NCBI GenBank assembly: GCA_017442855.1
Contig: JAFSPM010000043.1
Coordinates: 1 to 33,426 of the forward strand
Source: Bacteroidaceae bacterium
Lineage (GTDB): Bacteria; Bacteroidota; Bacteroidia; Bacteroidales; Bacteroidaceae
DNA length: 33,426 nucleotides
Reading direction: 5' to 3'
Under the pieces are notes generated by a model that had not been told where the DNA came from, ran no database searches, and worked only from the letters and a program-made list of their open reading frames with translations. The position numbers and the translations under genes were made by a program. Below, one piece after another: positions 7,337 to 15,144 of this stretch; the stretch's first letter is position 1, and every line of letters starts with the position of its first letter.

Positions 7337-8473
7337 ATGAATTTATTTTACAGATTTTTTGCGATGCTAACCGCTTGTCTGTTGGTGGCATGTGGCTCTC
7401 AGAACAATACCACTACGGTGAGCAATCCCTTGACATTGACCGATGGATCACCTGTGGTGATGGGCGACCCCTTTATCCTTCGTGCCAGCAATGGGAAATA
7501 CTATGCTTATGGTACCACAGAGGGCAATATGGATGGCTTTAATGTATATGAGAGTCAGGACCTTGCCAGTTGGACACTGCTAGGACAATGTTACAAAGCC
7601 GACCCTAACGGGTGGACAACCGACTGCTTCTGGGCACCTGAAGTGTACGAGTGTGATGGCCAATTTTATATGCTCTTTTCCTCTAACTGGAAAGAGAACC
7701 CCACCAACGAGGGTGAGATCTTCCGCATTGGTGTGGCCGTGAGCGATAGTCCTACGGGGCCTTTCAAGGAGTTGTCCGATAAGCCCATCTTCGATCCAGG
7801 CTATCCCATTATTGATGCCAATCTCTACTTTGCCGATGATGGCAAGGTATATCTTTACTACTCCCGTTGCTGCTACAAGCATGCAGTGGAGAGCGAGTTG
7901 GCTACTAAGCTGAAGGCAGAAGGTAAGTATGATGAGATAGAAGAAAGCTGGATATATGGTGTGGAGATAAAACCCGACTTCAGTGGGGCGATAGGTGAGC
8001 CTGTGCTGTTGCTTTGTCCGCCCACCGATATGGGTGGCTTCCAGGAGTGGGAGAGTCGCAGTGCGATGGCAGGAGAGGCCAACCGTCGTTGGAACGAGGG
8101 CTCTTTCATCTTCAAGCATGGCGACACTTATTACATGATGTATAGTGCCAACTTCTACGGAGGGCCTTATTATGCAGTAGGTTATGCCACAAGTAAGTCG
8201 CCTTTGGGACCTTTTACCAAAGCGGCCAATAACCCCGTCCTAGAACGCAACAATGACAAAGGTGGTGAGGTATATTGCACAGGACACAATATGGTACTGA
8301 CCTTGCCTGATGGCACCCTTTTCACTGTTTATCATGGTCGCACGGAACGAACTGATGCCATTACCAACAAAGGTCGAGTGATGTTTATCGACCGTATGGA
8401 AATTTTGCCAGATGGGGAGCTTGTTGTGTATGGTCCTACTACCGAACCGAAACAGATTGTTAGTCAAGAATAA
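7337..8473 (+). CDS. GH43 family glycoside hydrolase lipoprotein
   Basis: I choose the ATG at 7337 (378 residues) because it begins a proper lipoprotein signal (MNLFYRFFAM, lipobox LVAC, C19). The longer frame from 7232 adds a non-signal stretch over the promoter. The mature part is a five-bladed beta-propeller of the GH43 type with the expected three acids: D44 in MGDPF (base), D160 in PIIDANLYF (pKa modulator) and E254 in RWNEGSF (acid). The family includes arabinofuranosidases, xylosidases and galactosidases acting on plant polysaccharides; the substrate cannot be fixed here. Its position divergent from a GH95-esterase operon supports a glycan-degrading locus. The metallophosphoesterase gene starts 21 nt downstream and is probably cotranscribed. 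Confidence 0.88.
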   Translation: MNLFYRFFAMLTACLLVACGSQNNTTTVSNPLTLTDGSPVVMGDPFILRASNGKYYAYGTTEGNMDGFNVYESQDLASWTLLGQCYKADPNGWTTDCFWAPEVYECDGQFYMLFSSNWKENPTNEGEIFRIGVAVSDSPTGPFKELSDKPIFDPGYPIIDANLYFADDGKVYLYYSRCCYKHAVESELATKLKAEGKYDEIEESWIYGVEIKPDFSGAIGEPVLLLCPPTDMGGFQEWESRSAMAGEANRRWNEGSFIFKHGDTYYMMYSANFYGGPYYAVGYATSKSPLGPFTKAANNPVLERNNDKGGEVYCTGHNMVLTLPDGTLFTVYHGRTERTDAITNKGRVMFIDRMEILPDGELVVYGPTTEPKQIVSQE

Positions 8474-8494
8474 CGAATAAACGAACCTAATACT

Positions 8495-9858
8495 ATGAAG
8501 AGACGTGACTTTATCAGAAATACGGCCTTGATGGCTGGTGCGGCAAGTATTGGTCAAAGAGCCTTTGCTGCTAATATTTCAATACCCAAATCAGCTGCAG
8601 AACAGTCTAAGACAGAAGGACCATTGATTGTTTCTGCCCCTATGTTGCAAAACTATGCAGAGACGTCGATGGGAGTTGCCTTTGCCGTGAGTGATCTTGC
8701 CAATGGTTATGTTATTTACGGACAACAACCTGACCTGAGTGATGGCAAGAAGGTGAAATGTGGCGGATACCGAACTACCGATATCAGTGACCGTGTGATA
8801 CAGGTAAGGTTGACCAACTTGCAGCCTAACACCACTTATTATTATAAGATAGGTGTGCCGACCGCATTCATTATGGAGGTGGCTACGACATGAAGATTCT
8901 TGGTAACGAGGAAGATCCACGCATCTATCGTTTTACCACAGCTGGCAGTGAGGCTCCTGCACACTTCTGTGTCATCAACGACACACACGTGAAGTGGGAA
9001 CCCTTTGGTTTGGCCATCAATAAGATAGCAACGCTTGCTCCGCAGTGTGTGATTTGGAATGGCGATACCAGCAATGTGGAAGAGACCATCGAAGCACAGA
9101 CACGCATCTTCCTGAAGCCTGAGATTGAACGTGCCGATTATGCCGCTGAGACACCTTATCTGTTCTGTCCGGGCAACCACGACTCACGAGGTATGGCCAA
9201 CCGTCATCTTGAAAAGGTGTGGATGTATCGTCAGCCAGAGGAACGTGCGTCACGTGACTGGGACTTAGGTCGTAACTTTGCCGTGAGGATGGGCGAGGTG
9301 GCGCTGATTGGTCTCGACACTGCCGAGGACAAGCTGGATACGAATCCACTGTTTGCGGGACTGTTCAACAGTGCTGCTTATCGTGAGGCACAGGTGACGT
9401 GGCTGAACGATGCCTTGCAACGTCCGGAGATAGCCAGTGCACCTTATCTGGTGGCTTTCTGCCACATTCCGCTCTTTGAGTCTAATCCTCGCTATAACCC
9501 GGGTGATGTGGCTCCTGCCGACAAAGACCCGCAGTACACCCACGACTTCGCCATGTGGCAACGCACTTGTGCTCAGCTATGGTGTCCACTGTTGGAGAAG
9601 GCTGGTTGCCAACTCATCATCACGGCTCATCAGCACCAGTATCGCTACGATGCGCCTACCCAGGAGCGTTGCTGGGCACAGATTATAGGCGGTGGTCCGG
9701 AGATGGGCTTCTCTGGCAGTGGCGAGAACCGCCGCGAAAGGCCTGAGCTATTCCCTACTGTGATAGAGGGCAGGGTGGTAAATGGAAAGCTTCTGGTGCA
9801 GATTCATAACCTCGTGTCAGGGAAAGTGCAAGATTCCTTCGAATTTACTCGAAGATAG
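8495..9858 (+). pseudogene. Purple-acid-phosphatase-like metallophosphoesterase split by a 1-nt frameshift
   Basis: Two reading frames join into one gene. The first (8495-8893) begins with a twin-arginine-type signal (MKRRDFIRNTALMAGAA) and an N-terminal Fn3-like domain ending NLQPNTTYYYKIG. The second (8890-9858) holds a complete calcineurin-like phosphoesterase domain: NDTHVK, WNGDTSN, PGNHDS, FCHIPLF and AHQHQYR. The second frame is open upstream of its ATG back to 8848, where it reads DRIHYGGGYDMKIL. That is exactly the linker the protein needs, so one base is missing near 8852-8860; restoring it gives about 454 residues. The two frames overlap as ATGA, so coupled translation of the catalytic half (without signal peptide) is conceivable. 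An assembly or sequencing error is also possible. The protein would hydrolyse phosphate esters in the periplasm. Confidence 0.85.
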
Positions 9859-9904
9859 AGTATTTGGAAAATGCTAGCAAAGGACTGGCTCCTTGTCACT
9901 AATA

Positions 9905-9932
9905 AAGATGGCTGCTTAAAGGCAGCCATCTT
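9905..9932. terminator. Bidirectional terminator between the phosphoesterase and S41 protease genes
   Basis: An 11-bp perfect stem (9905-9915 with 9922-9932, core GATGGCTGC/GCAGCCATC) with a 6-nt loop lies between convergent genes, followed by a T-rich stretch on the plus strand. It ends 6 nt from the stop of the leftward S41 gene. Confidence 0.85.
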
Positions 9933-9937
9933 CTGTT

Positions 9938-11437
9938 TTATTGTTCTTCAAGTTCTATTTTGGTGGGCAGTTGCTTAATGCGCTTACCAAACTTATACTT
10001 GTTGTGCAGCATCTTGATTTCCATCTGAGGGGTACTGCTCAACGCACGGGTAGTGGCAACAGATGTGTAACTCTTGCCAGCAGTCTGAAGAGCAGCTTTC
10101 AGCATAGTCTCGTTTTCATCGCCAAGGAGATGACCATCCATAGGATTGTCTTTTGCTTCTACATCTGGGTCTATGCCAACAGGACGAGCCAGATTCTTAT
10201 TATCACAATCGGCATAAGTGGTTATCATGACATAGATACCCCATTTAGAGATGGATGCAGGAGCCTTTTCGTAAACATCGTCAACACCCAGGATATAGCC
10301 TGTACAATATTTACCATAAGAACGCTGACCAATGGTTACGATATTGACATACGGACTAAGACCCACTAATACAGCCTCAGAAGCTGATGCTGTATTGCCT
10401 GTTACAATAGCGTATATCTTATTGAGTCCGATATTGGCATCCTTGGTAGATAACTTCTTCTTGTTGATTTCGTGGTTGAAAGTGAAGAAAGTCTTGTTGA
10501 AGTCCTCATCATCTTTGCTCCAAGCTTGGGTAAGTATGCTGTTATAGATTTCCTGTTGATAGAGGGCACCTTGCTCCACTTTGTCAGCAGGAGCCAACAG
10601 AGAAGCCAACAGGTTTTCGGTTAAGACATAGCCGCCACCGTTGTAACGCAGGTCGAGGATAAGTTCGGTTACGCCTTGATTCTTGAAATCCTTGAAAGTA
10701 TTGATGAGCTTCTCTGCCGAGTCAAGGTCGAAGCTGTCATACATCAAATAGCCCACCTTTTTACCTGCTACATCGAATACCTTGCTGCTAATGATTGGGT
10801 CGAGATACATCTTGACTGGGGTAAGTGTAACTTCTTCGCCTGTATCGGCAATACCTTCACCTGTCTGTACGGCCAACCCGTAGGTGGCAGTGGTCTCGCC
10901 ATAGTAGGCTGCATCAATGTTGGCCTCGGTAATGTCATTTCCATTGTAAGTGGTGATGAGATTGCCACGCTTGAGACCGGCTTTTGCTGCAGGACTGTCG
11001 TCATAGACAAAATTGACGATAAAGAAATACTCCTGGGGAGTTGTGTTGTTAAAAGCACCAACACTTAAACTCATGCCATTGGTGGTTTCTACACCTTGTA
11101 CTGACTCCAAGAAAGGGGTAACATCATCAAACAGCTGTGTCCAGCGATCCTCGTCTTGTTTGGAATCATATCCACCACCTTGTTTGTAGCGTATCTTTTT
11201 GACGGTAGCTATAGGGTCGGTGCAAGTGCTGGGGTTGAGGTCGCTGCTGATGGCACTGGCAATTTCTTTATTCCAAAGATAGTAATTTTCCAACACATCT
11301 TTAGTAAACTGCGTAGCATTCTGAATCTCGCTACCACCATTTCCTCCCGTTGGCGTTGGCTCGTAACTTTCTTTGCTGCAAGCAGCTGCCACCAGTAATA
11401 TGATGAATAATCCAAATAATCGTGTTATCTTCTTCAT
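9938..11437 (-). CDS. S41 family (C-terminal processing type) peptidase lipoprotein
   Basis: The chosen start (MKKITRLFGL) gives 499 residues with lipobox VAAAC (C20). An ATG four codons earlier (11449) is an alternative. The order is: an acidic/Gly linker, an N-terminal helical cap (about 40-120), a PDZ-like domain (about 125-215, with DDSPAAKAGLKRGNLI), and the S41 catalytic core. The core shows DLRYNGGGY (262-270), the serine region TGNTASASEAV (346-356) and lysine K376 in QRSYGK. These serve as a Ser/Lys dyad. Such lipoproteins cleave unstructured C-termini or degrade envelope proteins; the substrate is unknown. It follows the EEP gene by about 97 nt on the same strand, and the convergent terminator 9905-9932 ends it. 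Confidence 0.9.
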   Translation of the reverse strand: MKKITRLFGLFIILLVAAACSKESYEPTPTGGNGGSEIQNATQFTKDVLENYYLWNKEIASAISSDLNPSTCTDPIATVKKIRYKQGGGYDSKQDEDRWTQLFDDVTPFLESVQGVETTNGMSLSVGAFNNTTPQEYFFIVNFVYDDSPAAKAGLKRGNLITTYNGNDITEANIDAAYYGETTATYGLAVQTGEGIADTGEEVTLTPVKMYLDPIISSKVFDVAGKKVGYLMYDSFDLDSAEKLINTFKDFKNQGVTELILDLRYNGGGYVLTENLLASLLAPADKVEQGALYQQEIYNSILTQAWSKDDEDFNKTFFTFNHEINKKKLSTKDANIGLNKIYAIVTGNTASASEAVLVGLSPYVNIVTIGQRSYGKYCTGYILGVDDVYEKAPASISKWGIYVMITTYADCDNKNLARPVGIDPDVEAKDNPMDGHLLGDENETMLKAALQTAGKSYTSVATTRALSSTPQMEIKMLHNKYKFGKRIKQLPTKIELEEQ

Positions 11438-11534
11438 AAGATGTCGCATTTAAGTGAATATATTCTGCGAAGTAAACAAAAAAAAATGACATTTTGTGCT
11501 TTTAAAGTAAAAAGTTGTGTTGTTATGTACTTAT

Positions 11535-12587
11535 TCAGTATTTTAAGAGGAAATCGGCATAGATGGGCAGATGGTCGGAATAGCCTCCGTGGTACTTCAA
11601 ACCACTATAGGTGCGGAAAGGCAATTTGCCTCCATAACGGGTGTCTTCCTCCAACAGGAAGTCGGCACGGAACACATCGGCCTTAACCAGGAATGCATCG
11701 TCGGAGGTCATGATGTGGAAAGAGCCTTTCTGTCGTAACAAACGACCATTGACGATGAGGTGGTCGAGCGAGTTCCACTCACCCCGATAACGATAACTGC
11801 CATAGTCCTTCAATGCTTTTTCCTTAGCAGCCAACAGGTGATAGAGCTGCTGCTTGTCGGCCTTGAGGGTGGTGACAGGCTGGGCACCAACGACCTCTGT
11901 TACAGAACGGTTGTTATAGTAGTCGTTGAAGTCGCCCATGATGACTATCTGTGCTTTCTTGCGTACTTGCAATAGACTATCTACGGCCTGCTTCAACGTG
12001 CTTGCTGCCAATAGGCGATAGGGCTCGGTCTCTTTCTCGCCACCAGAGCGTGAGGGGAGGTGGCACACGAAAACGTCGAGCAGTGAGTGGTCGGGCAGCT
12101 CGCCTGTGACATGCAGGATGTCGCGTGTGGCATTCTTTTGCTTGGTGAGTGGCGGCACTCGGTAGGTGTTGATGCTGACGGGCTTGAACACTTCTCGCTG
12201 ATAGAGTAGGGCTACGTCGATGCCTCGTTGGTCGGGCGAGTTGGTCATGGCATAGCGGTAGCCTGCTTCTTTTAGTAGTGAGTGTTCGGTAAGGTCGGTG
12301 AGGCAATGCTCGTTCTCTACTTCACAGAGGCCTACCAAAGCTGGAGGTGTCCACTCGCCTGTAGCGATGATGACGCGTCCGAGGTCGTCGAGCTTCTTCT
12401 GGTATTTCTGGTAGTCCCAGTGGCGTTGGGCTTCTGGGAGGAACTCGTAGTCGTTCTTCAGTGAGTCGTGTTGGTAGTCGAATAGGTTCTCGACGTTATA
12501 GCTGACAATTCTGAAGCGGTAGCTGTCTTGGGCAAGGCAGCTACACGCTATTAGAAGCAGAATTATTATAATGTTAACTTTTTTCAT
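11535..12587 (-). CDS. Secreted endonuclease/exonuclease/phosphatase (EEP) family protein
   Basis: This 350-residue protein has a signal peptide (MKKVNIIIILLLIACSCLAQ). It carries all EEP catalytic motifs in order: N31 in SYNVENLFD, E89/E91 in GLCEVEN, H176 in VCHLPSR, D219 and N221 in GDFND, D275-H276 in SLDHL, and D338-H339 in YSDHLP. The family binds Mg2+ and cleaves phosphodiester bonds in DNA, RNA, lipids or inositol phosphates. The substrate here is not evident, and an extracytoplasmic nuclease is the simplest reading. The signal could be read as lipoprotein-like (IACSC) or as cut after LAQ. It lies 65 nt downstream of pepD with a strong hairpin (12604-12631) in its leader. Confidence 0.88.
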   Translation of the reverse strand: MKKVNIIIILLLIACSCLAQDSYRFRIVSYNVENLFDYQHDSLKNDYEFLPEAQRHWDYQKYQKKLDDLGRVIIATGEWTPPALVGLCEVENEHCLTDLTEHSLLKEAGYRYAMTNSPDQRGIDVALLYQREVFKPVSINTYRVPPLTKQKNATRDILHVTGELPDHSLLDVFVCHLPSRSGGEKETEPYRLLAASTLKQAVDSLLQVRKKAQIVIMGDFNDYYNNRSVTEVVGAQPVTTLKADKQQLYHLLAAKEKALKDYGSYRYRGEWNSLDHLIVNGRLLRQKGSFHIMTSDDAFLVKADVFRADFLLEEDTRYGGKLPFRTYSGLKYHGGYSDHLPIYADFLLKY

Positions 12588-12603
12588 AAAAACTCTAACA
12601 TCC

Positions 12604-12631
12604 GATGTAAAAAGGCCGTCCTTTTTACATC
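12604..12631. terminator. Strong hairpin between pepD and the EEP gene
   Basis: A perfect 12-bp stem (12604-12615 with 12620-12631) with a 4-nt loop. On the minus strand it follows pepD by 21 nt and precedes the EEP ATG by 16 nt. It has no T-run after the stem, so it may be a weak terminator, an mRNA processing signal or a leader structure for the EEP gene. Confidence 0.55.
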
Positions 12632-12638
12632 TAGATGT

Positions 12639-12666
12639 TCAACGGTCAATGTTCAACGGTCAACAT
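12639..12666. repeat. Heptanucleotide tandem repeat, locus 1 (3' end of pepD)
   Basis: Four 7-nt units in a row: TCAACGG, TCAATGT, TCAACGG, TCAACAT. The repeat contains the pepD stop codon, so it encodes the last residues (NVDR). Related arrays lie at 24148-24193 and 25777-25811. Confidence 0.75.
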
Positions 12667-14122
12667 TTTTCGGAACGTTTTTGAGAATATCCAGCAAATG
12701 TTGCCAGAACAGATCGACGGTAGGGATAAGCATTCGCTCATCGGGGGTATGGACACCACGTAGGGTGGGACCAAACGAAATCATGTCGAGTTTTGGATAT
12801 TTCTCCAAGAACAAACCGCACTCGAGACCAGCATGGATGGCTTTTACCTTAGGCTCCTTGTTGAAGAGGCGCTTGTAGCTCTCAACGGCTACTTGCAGAA
12901 TCTCGGAATGTGGGTTAGGCTTCCAACCAGGGTAGCCATCGCCGTGGGTCACTTCGGCACCACCCATCTCCAAGACGGTGCGTACCATCGTGGCGATATC
13001 TTCTTTAGACGACTCGGTAGAGCTACGCTGACTGGTACCTATTATAATATGGTGTTCGGCTGGGTTCATCTTGATGGTGGCCAGGTTGGTACTGGTCTCT
13101 ACCAGTCCTGGTACATCCTGACTCATGCAATAAACGCCGTGAGGCAGGGCATAAAGCGTTTGACATAAGCGCTTTGCTGTGTCGCAGTCGATGGCGGTCT
13201 TAGGCGTTGCAACGCTTTCCATCAGGATCTGCAATCCTGGATCGGTAACGTAGTACTCGGCCTGCACAGCAGCTGTAAACACATTGAGCAAGGCACGCAG
13301 ATTGTGCTTGTCGGACTCGGGCAAAGCCACTATGGCGTGAGCCACAGCAGGAATGGCATTGTGCAGACTTCCTCCGCTTATCTCACACAGATAGAGGTGA
13401 TATTGCTGAGCTGCTTGCATCAGGAAACGGTTGAGCACCTTATTGGCATTGGCACGCCCACGGATGATGTCGTCGCCTGAATGGCCACCCAACAAGCCTT
13501 TCACCTCGATGCGGCAAGCATAATAGTCAGCTGGCACTTCAACATCTTGGTAGGTGAAGGTTCCTACAGAGTCAACACCTCCTGCGCAACCAATGAAGAT
13601 TTCACCCTCGTCTTCTGAATCAAGGTTCAGCAGGATATCACCATGCATGAAACCGTCTTGAATTTCGAAAGCACCTGTCAAGCCAGTCTCTTCATCACGG
13701 GTAAAGAGGCACTCTATTGGACCATGCTCAATGCTGTCATCGGCTAATATAGCCAAACCAGTTGCTACACCAATGCCGTTGTCAGCCCCCAGGGTGGTAC
13801 CTTTGGCTTTCAGCCATTCACCATCAATCCATGTCTCAATGGGGTCTTTCAAGAAATCATGCTCAACATCCTTGCGCTTGTCGGGCACCATGTCCATGTG
13901 GGCTTGCAGCACCACCTTCTTGCGATTTTCCATGCCTGGGGTAGCCGGTTTTTCCAGCAAAATATTACCACAGGCATCGGTGGTGGTCTTTAAGTTGTAT
14001 TTCTTTCCAAACTCTTGCAGGTATGCAATAATCTTCTCCTCGTGCTTCGAGGGTCTTGGAATCTGACAAATTTCCTCAAAAAATCTGAAAACTCCAGTAG
14101 GTTTTAGCTCATTTTTTTCCAT
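12653..14122 (-). CDS. pepD: Aminoacyl-histidine dipeptidase (cytosol nonspecific dipeptidase)
   Basis: This 489-residue protein has no signal peptide. It is an M20 metallopeptidase with the two-zinc site of PepD: H75 and D77 in QAHMDM, D114 in LGADNG, E144-E145 in RDEETG and D168 in NLDSED. GLLGGHSGDDI marks the dimerisation/lid region, and GVHTPDERM near the C-terminus matches the substrate/metal loop. It splits dipeptides, including Xaa-His, in the cytoplasm for amino acid recycling. Length matches the family (about 485). The last codons and the stop fall inside a heptanucleotide repeat (12639-12666), so the extreme C-terminus (KNVDR) may be repeat-derived. Confidence 0.95.
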   Translation of the reverse strand: MEKNELKPTGVFRFFEEICQIPRPSKHEEKIIAYLQEFGKKYNLKTTTDACGNILLEKPATPGMENRKKVVLQAHMDMVPDKRKDVEHDFLKDPIETWIDGEWLKAKGTTLGADNGIGVATGLAILADDSIEHGPIECLFTRDEETGLTGAFEIQDGFMHGDILLNLDSEDEGEIFIGCAGGVDSVGTFTYQDVEVPADYYACRIEVKGLLGGHSGDDIIRGRANANKVLNRFLMQAAQQYHLYLCEISGGSLHNAIPAVAHAIVALPESDKHNLRALLNVFTAAVQAEYYVTDPGLQILMESVATPKTAIDCDTAKRLCQTLYALPHGVYCMSQDVPGLVETSTNLATIKMNPAEHHIIIGTSQRSSTESSKEDIATMVRTVLEMGGAEVTHGDGYPGWKPNPHSEILQVAVESYKRLFNKEPKVKAIHAGLECGLFLEKYPKLDMISFGPTLRGVHTPDERMLIPTVDLFWQHLLDILKNVPKNVDR

Positions 14123-14189
14123 ATTTAAATTAATATTGTAACTTTGAGGCCGCTAAAATAGACTGCAACTCAACAAAGTCCGAATAAAA

Positions 14190-14221
14190 TTTGGCTTTGT
14201 CTTCGATTTGCGCTATCTTTG
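14190..14221 (+). promoter_or_regulatory. Bacteroidota-type promoter of the small membrane protein-OmpH pair
   Basis: TTTG at 14190-14193, a 20-nt spacer, then TATCTTTG at 14214-14221: a full match to the -33/-7 consensus. The predicted start near 14228 leaves a leader of about 33 nt before the ATG at 14261. Confidence 0.75.
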
Positions 14222-14260
14222 CCGCGCAATTTTTGCAAATATAGAAAGTTTTTTTGAGAT

Positions 14261-14464
14261 ATGCTATATACGTTGCTCATAACTTTGGCTTTGGTGGGTG
14301 TTTGTGTGCTGTTGCTGGGCGTAAAGATATTTTTCACCAAAGTAGGGAAGTTTCCGCACTTCCACGTAAGTGGCAACAAAGAGATGATGAAACGGGGTAT
14401 CGACTGCGTGGAGTCGCAAGACAGGAATGCACGTAAGCCGTCGAGATTAGGTGTAAAAGAATGA
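14261..14464 (+). CDS. Small single-pass membrane protein, conserved-type, unknown function
   Basis: This 67-residue protein has one N-terminal membrane helix (LYTLLITLALVGVCVLLLGV). A short cytoplasmic or periplasmic tail carries the pattern KFPHFHVSGNKEMMKRGIDCVESQD. From memory, short proteins with this FP-H-H-NK...RGI-C-S-D layout recur in Bacteroidales, which supports a real gene. Function is unknown. H, H and C in the tail could bind a metal, but that is a guess. A consensus promoter lies 40 nt upstream, and the OmpH-like gene starts 28 nt downstream, so the two probably share a transcript. The overlapping frame starting at 14254 gives no sensible protein and was rejected. Confidence 0.75.
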   Translation: MLYTLLITLALVGVCVLLLGVKIFFTKVGKFPHFHVSGNKEMMKRGIDCVESQDRNARKPSRLGVKE

Positions 14465-14492
14465 AAATATAAAGAAATAATAAAAAGTGATT

Positions 14493-15092
14493 ATGAAGAA
14501 AATGAAGAATTTATTCATGGGTTTGGCAGCTTTGAGCTGCATCATGATGTTTGCACAATGTACTGCTAATAAAGGTGGTCAGGACACAGCAACTACTGAA
14601 GGACAGGGTGGATTGTCTGAAATGAAGGTGGCTTTTGTGGAGATTGATACCTTGTTGTCAAAGTATAATTTCTGCATCGACCTTAACGAGGCTTTGGTTA
14701 AGAAGAGCGAGAACGTTCGTCTTCAGCTTAACCAGAAGGCTCAGGATCTGCAGAAGCAGCAGCAGGAGTTTCAGACAAAGTACCAGAACAACGCTTTTCT
14801 TTCTGCAGAACGCGCACAGCAGGAGTACAACCGTATCAACAAGTTGAGCGAGGACTTGCAGACACTGAGCGACAAACTGCAGAGTGAACTGCAAGCTGAA
14901 AGTGACAAGAACAACATGCAGCTGTCTGACTCTATCAGGAACTTCCTGAAAGAGTATAACAAGACCAAGGGCTTTACGCTGATTATCAGCAATACCGGCA
15001 TGGATAATTTGCTGTACGCTGATGAGGCACTGAACATCACCCAAGAGGTGCTGGATGGTTTGAACGCTCGCTACTCAAAGCCTATTAATTGA
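14493..15092 (+). CDS. OmpH/Skp-like periplasmic chaperone, lipoprotein form
   Basis: This 199-residue protein starts at MKKMKNLFMG (an ATG two codons earlier is possible). It has a lipobox-like FAQC, so it is probably lipid-anchored. The mature part begins with the strand MKVAFVEIDTLLSKYNF. A long coiled coil follows (about residues 65-150, rich in Q, K, E and L), then a closing segment FTLIISNTGMDNLLYADEALNITQEVLDGLN. That order is typical of OmpH/Skp proteins, which hold unfolded outer-membrane proteins in the periplasm. Classic Skp is soluble, and lipid-anchored OmpH-like proteins are frequent in Bacteroidota. It is followed by a strong convergent terminator. Confidence 0.88.
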   Translation: MKKMKNLFMGLAALSCIMMFAQCTANKGGQDTATTEGQGGLSEMKVAFVEIDTLLSKYNFCIDLNEALVKKSENVRLQLNQKAQDLQKQQQEFQTKYQNNAFLSAERAQQEYNRINKLSEDLQTLSDKLQSELQAESDKNNMQLSDSIRNFLKEYNKTKGFTLIISNTGMDNLLYADEALNITQEVLDGLNARYSKPIN

Positions 15093-15110
15093 AGCATTGA
15101 ATAAATGATA

Positions 15111-15140
15111 ATTAAGGCTGCTCAATCGAGCAGCCTTAAT
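15111..15140. terminator. Bidirectional terminator between the OmpH-like and second S41 genes
   Basis: A perfect 13-bp stem (15111-15123 with 15128-15140, core GGCTGCTC/GAGCAGCC) with loop AATC and a following T-run on the plus strand. It ends 4 nt from the stop of the leftward gene at 15145. Confidence 0.9.
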
Positions 15141-15144
15141 TTTT

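Noticed and set aside
14254-14436. Alternative small ORF overlapping the membrane protein
   Set aside because: It has no hydrophobic helix or recognisable pattern. The 14261 frame has a clean membrane helix and a well-placed promoter.
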